Positions 9,088 to 18,072 of a DNA stretch of 64,000 bases are shown here, piece after piece; positions within the stretch are counted from its first letter, which is position 1, and every line of letters begins with the position of its first letter. Below the pieces are notes generated by a model. That model was not told the origin of the DNA. It did no database searches and saw nothing but the letters and a program-made list of their open reading frames with translations. Both the position numbers and the translations under genes were made by a program. Source of the DNA: Paenibacillus baekrokdamisoli (GTDB lineage Bacteria; Bacillota; Bacilli; Paenibacillales; Paenibacillaceae); NCBI RefSeq assembly GCF_003945345.1, contig NZ_AP019308.1, positions 6,939,001-7,003,000 of the forward strand, given 5' to 3'.

Positions 9088-9291
9088 ATGCCGAAGATGA
9101 AAACACATAGCAGTCTTAAAGACCGCTTCAAAATTACTGGAACTGGTAAAGTTATGCGTTACAAAGCATACAAGAATCACTTGCTTTCCGGTAAATCCGC
9201 TCGTCAAAAACGTGTACTAAATACACAACCATTGCTTTCTACTGGTGACTACAAACGTCTGCAACAAGGTCTTTCCAACATTAAAGGTTAA
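9088..9291 (+). CDS. rpmI: 50S ribosomal protein L35
   Basis: A 67-aa basic protein with MPKMKTHSSLKDRFKITGTG, the family signature. It has GAGGAGG upstream and stands in the conserved infC-rpmI-rplT order. Confidence 0.97.
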   Translation: MPKMKTHSSLKDRFKITGTGKVMRYKAYKNHLLSGKSARQKRVLNTQPLLSTGDYKRLQQGLSNIKG

Positions 9292-9335
9292 TCAAATAAA
9301 CATAACAGCAAACAACAATCGGGAGGTTTCTACTC

Positions 9336-9695
9336 ATGGCAAGAGTTAAAGGCGGATTCGTCCGCGCACGTCGTCGTAAAAGAATTTTGAAACTAGCAAA
9401 AGGTTATTTCGGTTCCAAGCATCGCCTGTTTAAAACAGCTAAAGAGCAAGTAATGAAATCCTTGCTTTATGCTTACCGTGACCGTCGTCAACACAAACGT
9501 GACATCCGCAAACTGTGGATCGTTCGTATCAATGCTGCAGCTCGCCAAAACGGCTTGTCTTACAGCAAATTCATGTACGGCTTAAAACTTGCGGGTGTTG
9601 AAGTTAACCGCAAAATGCTTGCTGATCTTGCAGTTAACGATATCAATTCGTTTAACTCGCTTGCTGGTGTAGCTAAACAAAAAGTAAACGCGTAG
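9336..9695 (+). CDS. rplT: 50S ribosomal protein L20
   Basis: A 119-aa basic 23S rRNA-binding protein with MARVKGGFVRARRRKRILKL and the conserved FMYGLKLAGVEVNRKMLADL segment. It is needed for early 50S assembly and is the likely autorepressor acting on the infC leader. Last gene of the operon, followed by a strong terminator. Confidence 0.98.
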   Translation: MARVKGGFVRARRRKRILKLAKGYFGSKHRLFKTAKEQVMKSLLYAYRDRRQHKRDIRKLWIVRINAAARQNGLSYSKFMYGLKLAGVEVNRKMLADLAVNDINSFNSLAGVAKQKVNA

Positions 9696-9712
9696 CGATA
9701 CACGTTAAAGAT

Positions 9713-9749
9713 AAAGCGCCTTTCCTAACGGGGAGGCGCTTTTTTTTTG
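9713..9749 (+). terminator. Terminator of the infC operon
   Basis: AAAGCGCCTTTCC and GGGAGGCGCTTT arms around TAACG, followed by nine T's. Confidence 0.9.
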
Positions 9750-9992
9750 TTCAAATATAAGAAAGTATAAGTTATTTCCATACTTTGCTTATATTTCAGA
9801 GGGAAGAAACTTGCTTCGCCGCCAAGGACGGCGTTAGCCGTTTCTTCTTGCCTATAGAGTGGAACTCCTCGCAAATGAATCACCTATTTTTCGTTGGTGT
9901 ATGGACAACAATACAGACCAAGCAGTCTAGGCCAGCATAAACTGTAGGACCTCTAGGCTTATGGCTTACGAGATTTAAAGGAGGAAATACAG

Positions 9993-10385
9993 ATGCAGCG
10001 TGTCTCTAAAGAGCAAGTGAAGAAGCTAATCGGCAAAACAGTCTATGCGGTACGCAAGGACGGCTCGATAGCATCAGGCAAGCTCGTTCGAATACAAGAA
10101 AATAGACTGTACTTGCGCCCTGTGACTGAAGACAAAGAGAAAGTAGTCAGAACAAGGGCAATTCTGCCGCTTGTATTATTTGATCTCCTCGCAATCGGTA
10201 CGCTTCCGTTTGCTGGCGGCTTTGGTGGAGGATTTGGTGGTGGATTTGGTGGTGGATTTGGTGGTGGATTTGGTGGTGGCTATCCAGGAGGATTTGGTGG
10301 CTATCCACCAGGTTATGGCGGCTTCGGTAATCAATGCTGCCAGCCTTATGGTGGATTCAACAACGGATTTAACAATTTTTACTAG
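9993..10385 (+). CDS. Glycine-rich repeat protein of unknown function
   Basis: A 130-aa protein in two parts. Residues ~1-55 form a small basic domain (KEQVKKLIGKTVYAVRKDGS) that looks like an SH3-like or PRC-barrel strand. A hydrophobic segment LPLVLFDLLAIGTLPF follows, then tandem GGFG units and a Gly/Tyr/Pro/Asn tail with a QCCQ motif. No function is known to me. The layout suggests a spore or envelope surface protein, which is inference. It has AAAGGAGG before the ATG and ends 3 bp inside the convergent GNAT gene. Confidence 0.7.
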   Translation: MQRVSKEQVKKLIGKTVYAVRKDGSIASGKLVRIQENRLYLRPVTEDKEKVVRTRAILPLVLFDLLAIGTLPFAGGFGGGFGGGFGGGFGGGFGGGYPGGFGGYPPGYGGFGNQCCQPYGGFNNGFNNFY

Positions 10386-10837
10386 AACGGTGCTGTTAAT
10401 GCCTTTGTCATTTCATAACATCGGAGATCATGATAATAGTTGACGGTGTCAAATCCAAGCTGGGTATACAATCGCTGTGCTCTTGGGTTACTATTGTCAA
10501 CAAAAAGTCTGGCTAAGCTGCAGTTCTTGGAACGGCCATAGGCCTCAACATGGGACATAAGCATCGTGCCTATTTTTTTACCTCGGTGCTGCGGATGAAC
10601 GGCGAGCAAATCATATTGGAGGACATCCCCTTTTATATAAAAGTGGATAAATCCAAGTGGTGTGCTCGTCTTTGTACGTGAGTTTACGAAGGTTACACCT
10701 TCCCTTAGACGCTTGGGCAATTCGTGAATAGTCTGTGCATCACGAGGTGATGCGGTATGAGATAGCGGTATGAGCTCCGCTTTAATTAAACGAATGATTT
10801 CTGCGGAGTCGGTTCGTGGACGCCATAGCCTTATCAT
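10382..10837 (-). CDS. GNAT family N-acetyltransferase
   Basis: A 151-aa acetyltransferase from the start chosen here, ATG 10837 (MIRLWRPRTDS), where GGTGG is well placed; an upstream ATG at 10903 would add 22 residues of poor quality. The acetyl-CoA loop is VHPQHRGKKIGTMLM, and NSNPRAQRLYTQLGF is the usual C-terminal GNAT block. The substrate is not identifiable. Confidence 0.82.
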   Translation of the reverse strand: MIRLWRPRTDSAEIIRLIKAELIPLSHTASPRDAQTIHELPKRLREGVTFVNSRTKTSTPLGFIHFYIKGDVLQYDLLAVHPQHRGKKIGTMLMSHVEAYGRSKNCSLARLFVDNSNPRAQRLYTQLGFDTVNYYHDLRCYEMTKALTAPF

Positions 10838-10953
10838 AGATCCACCAGCTTTCAATTTCATTTGAATAGGGTATCTTATGTAGTAGGTGGCGGGCATGCG
10901 CATTAACGACTGTTTGGATACATAACTTTTTGTCTAATTGCTCATCCTAGTTC

Positions 10954-10982
10954 TTGACGAAAGTTATGCCTAAGCATATAAT
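10954..10982 (+). promoter_or_regulatory. SigA promoter of the ilv operon
   Basis: TTGACG (10954-10959), 17-bp spacer, perfect TATAAT (10977-10982), just before the T-box leader. Confidence 0.82.
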
Positions 10983-10989
10983 AAGGTTT

Positions 10990-11365
10990 AAGTAACAGAT
11001 ATTCTAATAAAGTTATCGGCTATGAAGAGGACGAAGTGTTAAGGGCTCTTTTGATCAGAGAGCGGACGGATTTGCTGCAACCGTCGCCAGAATCCCTTTC
11101 CAACGAGCTCACCTCGGAGCTGTTTCCTTGAAAAGTTTGGCATCGCATGAAATGCGAGCTAACGGTGAATAAACCATCACTGGATGCCAATCGTATTAGG
11201 GGAAATCGAACGGCACACGTTAATGTGCCCAGGTATGAACGCATGCGTTCTTACCTCTGGAGGTTGCATGCTGTAAAGCGTGTAACAAATTTGGGTGGTA
11301 CCACGGAAGATCAACCTTTCGTCCCTAGACGCTTGACGTCTGGAGATGAAAGGTTTTTTGTTTTT
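10990..11365 (+). promoter_or_regulatory. T-box leader of ilvB, leucine specifier
   Basis: The T-box sequence TGGGTGGTACCACG is at 11292-11305. It is followed by a terminator with arms AACCTTTCGTC and GATGAAAGGTT and a long T-run. In stem I, a CTC codon (11108-11110) precedes ACCTCGGAGCTG, the usual place of the specifier, so the leader should sense uncharged tRNA-Leu. Uncharged tRNA would stabilise the antiterminator and switch on ilvBNC. Confidence 0.9.
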
Positions 11366-11386
11366 TTTAGAAGGGAGGACGACTTG

Positions 11387-13132
11387 ATGGTCGCTCAAAA
11401 TGCAACGCTAAGGTCAAAAGAAGAATTGCTTGAAAAGCTGAGTAAGCCTGAGGTCATCACGGGTTCAGAAATTTTGCTTCGCAGCTTGGTGTTAGAGGGT
11501 GTGGATTGTGTCTTCGGCTATCCTGGTGGAGCGGTGTTGTATATCTATGATGCTATGCATGGTTTTTCAGATTTCAAGCATCTACTGACCCGTCACGAGC
11601 AAGGGGCCATTCACGCAGCTGACGGTTATGCGCGGGCAAGTGGTAAAGTAGGGGTATGTATCGCAACGTCGGGCCCTGGGGCTACAAACCTTGTTACTGG
11701 GATAGCTACCGCGTATATGGATTCGGTGCCGCTGGTCGTCATCACAGGTAACGTAGCAACAACGCTAATAGGAACAGATGCTTTCCAAGAAGCTGACATT
11801 ACCGGTATAACAATGCCGATTACCAAACATAGTTATCTGGTACGCAAGGCTGCTGATTTGCCGCGTATCATTCATGAAGCTTTTCATATCGCGAATACAG
11901 GACGTAAAGGTCCAGTGCTTATCGACATTCCTAAGGATGTTTCGGCAGAGCTTACAATGTTCGAGCCAGCGAAGGAAGTCAGTATTCGTGGCTACCATCC
12001 AACCGTGACGCCAAACAAGCAGCAGGTTGACAAATTGCTGAAGGCTATCGAAGAAGCGGAACGTCCGCTTATTCTAGCTGGTGGTGGCGTTGTTTACTCT
12101 GGTGGACATGAAGAGCTGCTTGAATTTGTTAAGAAGTCGGGTATTCCAATTACGACGACATTGCTCGGACTTGGCGCTTTTCCAAGCGGTGAAGAGCTTT
12201 GGCTCGGTATGCCGGGTATGCATGGTACGTACACAGCGAATAATTCCATTCAAAGTGCGGATCTGCTTATCAATATCGGAGCGCGGTTCGATGATCGGGT
12301 TACGGGTAAACTAGCTGGTTTTGCTCCGCTAGCGAAGATCGTTCATATTGATATTGATCCGGCTGAGATTGGCAAAAATGTACCGACACACATTCCAATT
12401 GTAGGTGATGTGAAGACGGTTCTACAGATCGCGAACAAAGAAGTGAAATGGGCAGCAAAAGCAGATGCATGGCGTGCTAAGCTGGCCGCTTCCAAGATAG
12501 AGAAGCCATTCAAATATATCGATTCCGATATTGAGCTCAAGCCGCAATGGGTAATCGAGATGCTTTACGAGGAAACGAAGGGCGAAGCGATTGTAACGAC
12601 CGACGTTGGTCAGCATCAAATGTGGGCGGCACAATACTATAAATTCAACAAACCGCGCTCATGGGTTACCTCGGGCGGTCTTGGAACGATGGGCTTTGGT
12701 TTCCCTTCAGCTATCGGTGCTCAAATGGCTAATCCAGATCGACTTGTCGTTTCCATTAATGGTGACGGTGGAATGCAGATGTGCGCGCAGGAGCTTGCGA
12801 TTTGCGCAATCAATAACATTCCGGTAAAAGTAGTCATCATCAATAACCAAGTGCTTGGTATGGTACGTCAATGGCAGGAGCTGATTTACGAGAATCGGTA
12901 TAGTCATATCGATTTGGCGGGAAGTCCTGATTTTGTGAAATTGGCAGAAGCCTATGGTGTTAAAGGGTTCCGCGCATCAAACAAAGAAGAGGCGCGAGCG
13001 GTGTGGTTGGAAGCGATGAATCATCCGGGACCTGCTGTAGTGGAGTTCGTCGTTCGCAAGGACGAGAACGTGTATCCGATGGTTACGCAAGGATCCACAA
13101 TTGACCAGATGTTAATGGGGGATTCGGAATGA
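11387..13132 (+). CDS. ilvB: Acetolactate synthase, large (catalytic) subunit
   Basis: A ThDP-dependent enzyme that joins two pyruvates, or pyruvate and 2-ketobutyrate, in the first common step of Val/Leu/Ile synthesis. It has 581 aa from ATG 11387, set by GGGAGG at 11373-11378; any earlier start would lie inside the T-box. Visible motifs are the ThDP glutamate region LTRHEQGAIHAADGYARA, the FAD region and the GDGGMQM-N pyrophosphate-binding motif. It overlaps ilvN by 4 bp (ATGA), which fits coupled synthesis of the two subunits. Confidence 0.96.
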   Translation: MVAQNATLRSKEELLEKLSKPEVITGSEILLRSLVLEGVDCVFGYPGGAVLYIYDAMHGFSDFKHLLTRHEQGAIHAADGYARASGKVGVCIATSGPGATNLVTGIATAYMDSVPLVVITGNVATTLIGTDAFQEADITGITMPITKHSYLVRKAADLPRIIHEAFHIANTGRKGPVLIDIPKDVSAELTMFEPAKEVSIRGYHPTVTPNKQQVDKLLKAIEEAERPLILAGGGVVYSGGHEELLEFVKKSGIPITTTLLGLGAFPSGEELWLGMPGMHGTYTANNSIQSADLLINIGARFDDRVTGKLAGFAPLAKIVHIDIDPAEIGKNVPTHIPIVGDVKTVLQIANKEVKWAAKADAWRAKLAASKIEKPFKYIDSDIELKPQWVIEMLYEETKGEAIVTTDVGQHQMWAAQYYKFNKPRSWVTSGGLGTMGFGFPSAIGAQMANPDRLVVSINGDGGMQMCAQELAICAINNIPVKVVIINNQVLGMVRQWQELIYENRYSHIDLAGSPDFVKLAEAYGVKGFRASNKEEARAVWLEAMNHPGPAVVEFVVRKDENVYPMVTQGSTIDQMLMGDSE

Positions 13133-13614
13133 AAAAACACACGATTTCTGTTCTCGTAAATGATCAACCCGGTGTTCTACAGCGCGTATCTGGCTTATTC
13201 GGTCGCCGTGGCTTTAATATTGAAAGTATTACCGTCGGGACAAGTGAGGAAGCCGGCTTGTCCCGGATGGTAGTGGTCACTACTGGCGATGATAATACGC
13301 TAGAGCAAGTAACGAAACAGCTATATAAGCTGATCGATGTCATTAAAGTCATTGATCTAAGCGCGAACCCAATGGTAGGTCGAGAATTGGCACTTATCAA
13401 AGTTAATGCTGAACCAACTTCAAGGCCTGAAATTCTCGGCGTTGTGGATACTTTCCGAGCTGCAGTTGTTGATATTGGTACAAGCACGCTGATGGTACAG
13501 GTTGTAGGAGATACAGAGAAGATCGATGCGATGGTGGAACTCTTGAAACCATACGGAATACGTGAGCTGTCTCGTACAGGTGTAACTGCAATGGTTCGAG
13601 GAAATGCGAGATAA
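13129..13614 (+). CDS. ilvN: Acetolactate synthase, small (regulatory) subunit
   Basis: A 161-aa regulatory subunit with an N-terminal ACT domain (ISVLVNDQPGVLQRVSGLFG) that binds valine for feedback inhibition. A C-terminal domain follows (RELALIKVNAEPTSRPEI). It starts within the last codons of ilvB. Also called ilvH. Confidence 0.95.
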   Translation: MKKHTISVLVNDQPGVLQRVSGLFGRRGFNIESITVGTSEEAGLSRMVVVTTGDDNTLEQVTKQLYKLIDVIKVIDLSANPMVGRELALIKVNAEPTSRPEILGVVDTFRAAVVDIGTSTLMVQVVGDTEKIDAMVELLKPYGIRELSRTGVTAMVRGNAR

Positions 13615-13694
13615 TGAAGTCTAGTATGTGTAAAGACTAGCAATACTCTAATCCCGATTCATCAAGCTATTTATTAGGTTCAACCACCATTTTT

Positions 13695-13759
13695 GGGCGG
13701 GGGTTAAAGCGGGGGAGATCGGTACTTTTATCCGGGCCTCCCTCCTTTAACACCCGCTC
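13695..13759 (+). promoter_or_regulatory. Long stem-loop between ilvN and ilvC
   Basis: Arms at 13695-13717 and 13738-13759 pair over about 22 bp with few mismatches around a 20-nt loop. There is no T-run behind it, so it is not a plain terminator. It could be an mRNA processing or stability element that sets separate ilvBN and ilvC levels. The ilvC ribosome-binding site AAAGGAGG follows. Confidence 0.6.
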
Positions 13760-13793
13760 AAAAGGGTTAATTTAAAGGAGGCTTCATTTACAA

Positions 13794-14786
13794 ATGGCAG
13801 TTACATTGTACTATGAAAAAGATGCAGACCAAAGCGTTCTGCAAGGTAAAACAATCGCAGTTATCGGTTACGGCAGCCAAGGTCATGCTCAAGCACAAAA
13901 CTTGCGTGAGAGTGGACTTAAAGTAGTTATCGGACTTCGTGCTGGTAAATCAGCTGAAAAAGCTAAAAACGACGGTTTCGAAGTATTGTCCGTTGGCGAA
14001 GCTACTAAAATCGCAGACGTAGTACAAATCCTTATGCCAGATGAAACACAAGCACGCGTATACAAAGAAGAAATCGAACCGAACCTGAAGCAAGGCGCAG
14101 CACTTATGTTCTCTCATGGCTTCAACGTTCATTTCGGTCAAATCGTTGCTCGCAAAGATACAGACGTATTGCTAGTTGCTCCTAAATCACCAGGACATAT
14201 GGTTCGTCGTACTTATGTTGAAGGCTTCGGCGTACCGGGTCTAATCGCAATCGAGCAAGATGCTACTGGTAATGCTAAAGCAATCGGTCTTGCATATGCT
14301 AAAGGTATCGGCTGTACTCGTGCAGGCGTTATCGAAACTTCTTTCCGTGAAGAAACAGAAACTGACCTGTTCGGTGAGCAAGCTGTTCTTTGTGGTGGTG
14401 CAACAGCACTTGTTAAAGCAGGTTTTGAAACACTTGTTGAAGCTGGCTACGCTCCAGAAATGGCATACTTCGAATGTCTGCATGAGCTGAAACTGATCGT
14501 TGACCTGATGTATGAAGGCGGTCTGTCGACTATGCGTGATTCGATCTCCAACACAGCTGAATACGGCGACTATGTTACTGGACCTCGTATCGTAACTGAC
14601 GAGACGAAGAAAGCAATGAAAGCTGTTCTGACTGATATTCAACAAGGTAAATTCGCGCGCGATTTCATCTTGGAGAACCAATCCAACAATGCCTTTATGT
14701 CGGCTACTCGCCGCAACGAAGCAGAACATCCGATCGAAGTTGTCGGCGGACAGCTTCGTGAATTGATGCACTGGATCAAGAAGTAA
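13794..14786 (+). CDS. ilvC: Ketol-acid reductoisomerase (NADP+)
   Basis: A 330-aa class I enzyme that isomerises and reduces acetolactate or acetohydroxybutyrate with Mg2+ and NADPH. The GYGSQGHAQAQNLRESG dinucleotide loop and the metal-binding DLFGEQAVLCGG and FECLHELKLIVDLMYEGG blocks are present. Codon use is visibly different from ilvB (more A-ending codons and few rare ones), as expected for a highly expressed gene. AAAGGAGG lies upstream. Confidence 0.97.
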   Translation: MAVTLYYEKDADQSVLQGKTIAVIGYGSQGHAQAQNLRESGLKVVIGLRAGKSAEKAKNDGFEVLSVGEATKIADVVQILMPDETQARVYKEEIEPNLKQGAALMFSHGFNVHFGQIVARKDTDVLLVAPKSPGHMVRRTYVEGFGVPGLIAIEQDATGNAKAIGLAYAKGIGCTRAGVIETSFREETETDLFGEQAVLCGGATALVKAGFETLVEAGYAPEMAYFECLHELKLIVDLMYEGGLSTMRDSISNTAEYGDYVTGPRIVTDETKKAMKAVLTDIQQGKFARDFILENQSNNAFMSATRRNEAEHPIEVVGGQLRELMHWIKK

Positions 14787-14829
14787 TCATTTTTTGCCGG
14801 ATTCCGGTATATAGATAGGCATTTATGCA

Positions 14830-14901
14830 ATCCCGGATGAACGGGACGGTCCTTCTCGTCGCCTCCTAGGTAGACAGGAGGGCCGTTTCGGTATCCGGGA
14901 T
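14830..14901 (+). promoter_or_regulatory. Structured segment between ilvC and leuA
   Basis: Perfect 9-bp arms ATCCCGGAT (14830-14838) and ATCCGGGAT (14893-14901) enclose further nested pairing (AACGG/CCGTT, CCTCCT/AGGAGG). No T-run follows, so this may be a weak terminator, an attenuator or an RNA processing site that separates ilvC from leuA. Confidence 0.5.
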
Positions 14902-14921
14902 CATTGTTTAGGTGCAGGATC

Positions 14922-14993
14922 ATGCTTACGAAGTAGTTTTGCTTCGCAAAACTTAGGTTAATGCTTACGAAGTAGTTTTGCTTCGCAAAACTT
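14922..14993. repeat. Tandem 33-bp hairpin repeats before leuA
   Basis: Two identical 33-bp units at 14922-14954 and 14961-14993. Each is ATGCTTACGAAGT followed by the hairpin AGTTTTGC-TTC-GCAAAACT. The second unit ends two bases before the leuA ribosome-binding site. They belong to the family seen at 5156-5358 and 20185-20312. Confidence 0.85.
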
Positions 14994-15007
14994 TTAGGAG
15001 GTGCAAG

Positions 15008-16552
15008 ATGCGCAAAATTTATATTTTCGATACGACGCTGCGTGATGGCGAGCAATCTCCAGGGGTTAACTTGAACACGCAGGAGAAGGTCGAGATCGCT
15101 TATCAGCTGGAGAGACTAGGCGTTGACCGGATAGAAGCGGGTTTTCCAGCAGCTTCGCCAGGCGACCTGGCAGCGGTTAATGCTGTTGCACGTGCAGTGA
15201 AGAATGCGACGGTAATCGGTCTTTCTCGTTCACGTGAGCAGGATATCGATGCGGCGCGTGAAGCGCTTAAGGGTGCACAGGATCCTTGTCTTCATCTGTT
15301 TCTAGCGACTTCTCCGATCCACCGCAAGTATAAACTTCGGATGGAGAAGGAGCAGGTGCTGGAGACAGCGGAGAAAGCGATTCGTTACGCGAAGCAATAT
15401 TTTGACAAAATCGAATTCTCGCCTGAGGATGCAGGACGTACGGAGCTGGACTTCCTTTGTGAAGTGACAGCAATGGCAATCCGCGCGGGAGCAACGGTTG
15501 TGAATATTCCTGATACGGTTGGTTACATGAACCCATCGGAGTTCGGAAACATTTTCAAAACGTTGAAAGCTCAAGTGCCGGATATTGAGAAAATCCAGTT
15601 AAGCGCGCATTGTCATGATGATCTGGGTATGGCGACAGCAAATGCGCTAGCGGCGATTCTGAATGGTGCTGATCAAATCGAAGGCACGATCAACGGGATT
15701 GGTGAACGTGCAGGCAACACAGCCATCGAAGAGGTGGTCATGGCACTTGCTACGCGTGCTGAGTTCTTCCAAGCGACGACTTCATTGAACCTGAAGGAAA
15801 TTGCGAAGACGAGCCGTTTGGTCAGCAAGCTGACAGGAATGGTTATCCCAGGGAACAAAGCAATCGTTGGTGCGAATGCTTTTGCTCATGAATCGGGTAT
15901 TCATCAGGATGGCATGTTGAAGGAGAAAACAACGTACGAAATCATTTCTCCGGAAACGATCGGACTGGTCGATTCGAAGCTTGTTCTTGGTAAGCATTCG
16001 GGACGTGCAGCATTCCGTGAGAAGCTCATTGATCTTGGCTATGAGCTAGGAGAAGATGCAGTGAACGTGGTATTCGCGAAGTTCAAGGATCTGGCGGATA
16101 AGAAGAAGAACGTCAGTGACGAGGACATTCGTGCCATGCTGGAGGAGAAACTCATTGATACGCCGGAAGTGTTTACACTTGAGAAAATTCAAGTTAACTA
16201 TGGCAATCAATCGACTCCAAAAGCAACCGTGTCTATTCGTGGAGCAGAAGGCGAAGTGAAAGAGCAGACTGCTGAAGGCAATGGTTCAGTTGATGCGATT
16301 TACAACGCTATTGATGCTGTAACTGGCGAGGCAGTCGAGCTTGAGGATTACTCGATTAAATCCGTCACGCACGGTAAGGATGCTCTTGGTGAAGTGCATG
16401 TTGTTCTGATGCAGGATGAAGTGTCGGCACAAGGCCGCGGCCTCAGCACTGACATTCTCGAAGCAAGCGCGCGCGCTTATATCGATGCATTGAACCGCCT
16501 CATTGAGAAACGGAAGTCACCTGGACGTCGGGACAAAATGAGTTTAATTTAG
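15008..16552 (+). CDS. leuA: 2-Isopropylmalate synthase
   Basis: Condenses 2-ketoisovalerate with acetyl-CoA, the first step committed to leucine. It has 514 aa from ATG 15008, set by AGGAGG at 14996-15001 (an earlier in-frame start lies in the repeat). Motifs: FDTTLRDGEQSPGVNL for metal and substrate, LSAHCHDDLGMA with the metal-binding His pair, and the C-terminal LeuA dimer domain that gives leucine feedback (residues ~390-500). The C-terminal tail is basic. leuB follows only after a two-component pair. Confidence 0.96.
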   Translation: MRKIYIFDTTLRDGEQSPGVNLNTQEKVEIAYQLERLGVDRIEAGFPAASPGDLAAVNAVARAVKNATVIGLSRSREQDIDAAREALKGAQDPCLHLFLATSPIHRKYKLRMEKEQVLETAEKAIRYAKQYFDKIEFSPEDAGRTELDFLCEVTAMAIRAGATVVNIPDTVGYMNPSEFGNIFKTLKAQVPDIEKIQLSAHCHDDLGMATANALAAILNGADQIEGTINGIGERAGNTAIEEVVMALATRAEFFQATTSLNLKEIAKTSRLVSKLTGMVIPGNKAIVGANAFAHESGIHQDGMLKEKTTYEIISPETIGLVDSKLVLGKHSGRAAFREKLIDLGYELGEDAVNVVFAKFKDLADKKKNVSDEDIRAMLEEKLIDTPEVFTLEKIQVNYGNQSTPKATVSIRGAEGEVKEQTAEGNGSVDAIYNAIDAVTGEAVELEDYSIKSVTHGKDALGEVHVVLMQDEVSAQGRGLSTDILEASARAYIDALNRLIEKRKSPGRRDKMSLI

Positions 16553-16564
16553 TTCATAGATGAG

Positions 16565-16609
16565 AAGAACGCTGCACAGCCGTAACCCGGCAGGTGTGGC
16601 GTTCTTTTT
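16565..16609 (+). terminator. Terminator of leuA
   Basis: AAGAACGC and GCGTTCTT arms with extra inner pairing, followed by TTTTTG. Confidence 0.8.
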
Positions 16610-16710
16610 GTTTCACTCGCTCGTTACCCTCCATGGTATAATAAGAGGGAAATCGGCATTTTATGTGGAACGTATAGCAGCTATTTCTTCTCATCGGAGG
16701 ATATAATCAA

Positions 16711-18072
16711 ATGTTATTTGTATGGATAGCCCTATGGTTCACATCAGCTTTATTGCTTGTGGCAAATCGGAAGAATCCGGCAGGACGATGGCTGAGTCTG
16801 GTATCGTTCTGCGGTGGTATGGGTGCTTTGGCATCTATTTTGGAAGGTTGGATTGTGTCCTTATTCGAGACGGGGCAGATCGATGCTGCAGCAGAGCGGC
16901 TGCTGCGTATCCTACAGCGAGCGTGTTCGTGGATGAGCTATTATGGGCTGCCTTACAGCTTTTTATGCTTTGCTAGTGCTTATAATCATGAGGTAATACC
17001 GACACGATTCACAAAGAGATTGCCCTTGTTCTTAGTCATTCTGCCGCTAGGTATGCTCGCTTTGCCCATTGCTAAGGGGTATCCGGTTCACTTTAAGATA
17101 CTCGCTATCTGGGCGATTCCTTATTTTGTAATCGGTCTGGTGCTGCTCCTAGCAAAGCGAAGTGTGCATCCTATGGAACGTCGAGCGCATGCCATTCTAA
17201 CGATCGCGGTATTCCCCGTTATTCTGATTGCATTTACGATGAATTTTGTTCTTCCATTATTTGGCGTCTATGGCATGTGGCGTTATAATGTTTGGCCGAT
17301 TACTGTGGCTTTCATCATCTTTATTGTGGCCCTTTTTAATTTTGGCTTTCTTGGTGTGCAGCTGCTTATTGAACGTCGTCAACTCAACTTCTCCTTGCGT
17401 GCGATAACAAGCGGGACGGCTATGCTGAATCATGCGATAAAGAATGACATTGGGAAAATCAAACTATTCAGCGATAAAATAAATCGTACAGCGGAAGCAA
17501 ATCAAGAGCTTCGCGAAGACATTCGGGTTATTACTTCTGCGACGACACATATTGAATCGTTAATTCGAAGTGTACATGAGCGGACACAGGAGCTGCGTTT
17601 GCAGCCAGAGCGAATCAAGCTGTCTTCGCTTGTTCACGAACAGCTTCAAGCATTGGAGCCTCAGACGATTGCTGGACACATCACTGTGCATGCCCAATAT
17701 GACGAGCAGGCGGAAGCCGTTGCTGATCTGGCGCAAACATCGGAGGCCTTGAGCAACGTCATCTTAAATGCGATCGAGGCGATGCCTGCCGGCGGGGAGC
17801 TAACCGTTAAAGTATTTGGCGGTAAACGGGGAAGTACAATCGAAGTACGCGATACCGGCAGTGGTATTGATAAAGAGCATATCAAAAAAGTAGTAGAGCC
17901 ATTCTTTACAACGAAGAGTGGTAAAGCAATGAACTTCGGACTTGGACTTGCTTATTGCTACCAGCTTATGAATCGGCAGGGTGGAGAGCTTCGCATTCAG
18001 AGCCAAGTAGGTATCGGCACGGTGGTGCGGTTTCATTTTCCATCCATTAAACAAATTAAAGGAGTCAGCTAA
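16711..18072 (+). CDS. Sensor histidine kinase with multi-spanning N-terminus
   Basis: A 453-aa membrane kinase. Residues 1-220 contain six to seven hydrophobic helices. A short DHp-like region follows with the phosphoacceptor candidate His241 in LNHAIKNDIGK, then the HATPase domain with N353 (VILNAIEAM), DTGSG at 381-385 and GLGLAY near 410. The H-box is unusual (HAIKND rather than HEIRNP). TATAAT at 16637-16642 may be its promoter. The gene overlaps the next response regulator gene by one base (TAATG), so they form a pair. The signal is unknown. Confidence 0.85.
   Translation: MLFVWIALWFTSALLLVANRKNPAGRWLSLVSFCGGMGALASILEGWIVSLFETGQIDAAAERLLRILQRACSWMSYYGLPYSFLCFASAYNHEVIPTRFTKRLPLFLVILPLGMLALPIAKGYPVHFKILAIWAIPYFVIGLVLLLAKRSVHPMERRAHAILTIAVFPVILIAFTMNFVLPLFGVYGMWRYNVWPITVAFIIFIVALFNFGFLGVQLLIERRQLNFSLRAITSGTAMLNHAIKNDIGKIKLFSDKINRTAEANQELREDIRVITSATTHIESLIRSVHERTQELRLQPERIKLSSLVHEQLQALEPQTIAGHITVHAQYDEQAEAVADLAQTSEALSNVILNAIEAMPAGGELTVKVFGGKRGSTIEVRDTGSGIDKEHIKKVVEPFFTTKSGKAMNFGLGLAYCYQLMNRQGGELRIQSQVGIGTVVRFHFPSIKQIKGVS

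Noticed and set aside
11147..11386. An 80-codon N-terminal extension of ilvB
   Set aside because: The extension lies in the T-box leader and terminator; ATG 11387 has the correct ribosome-binding site.
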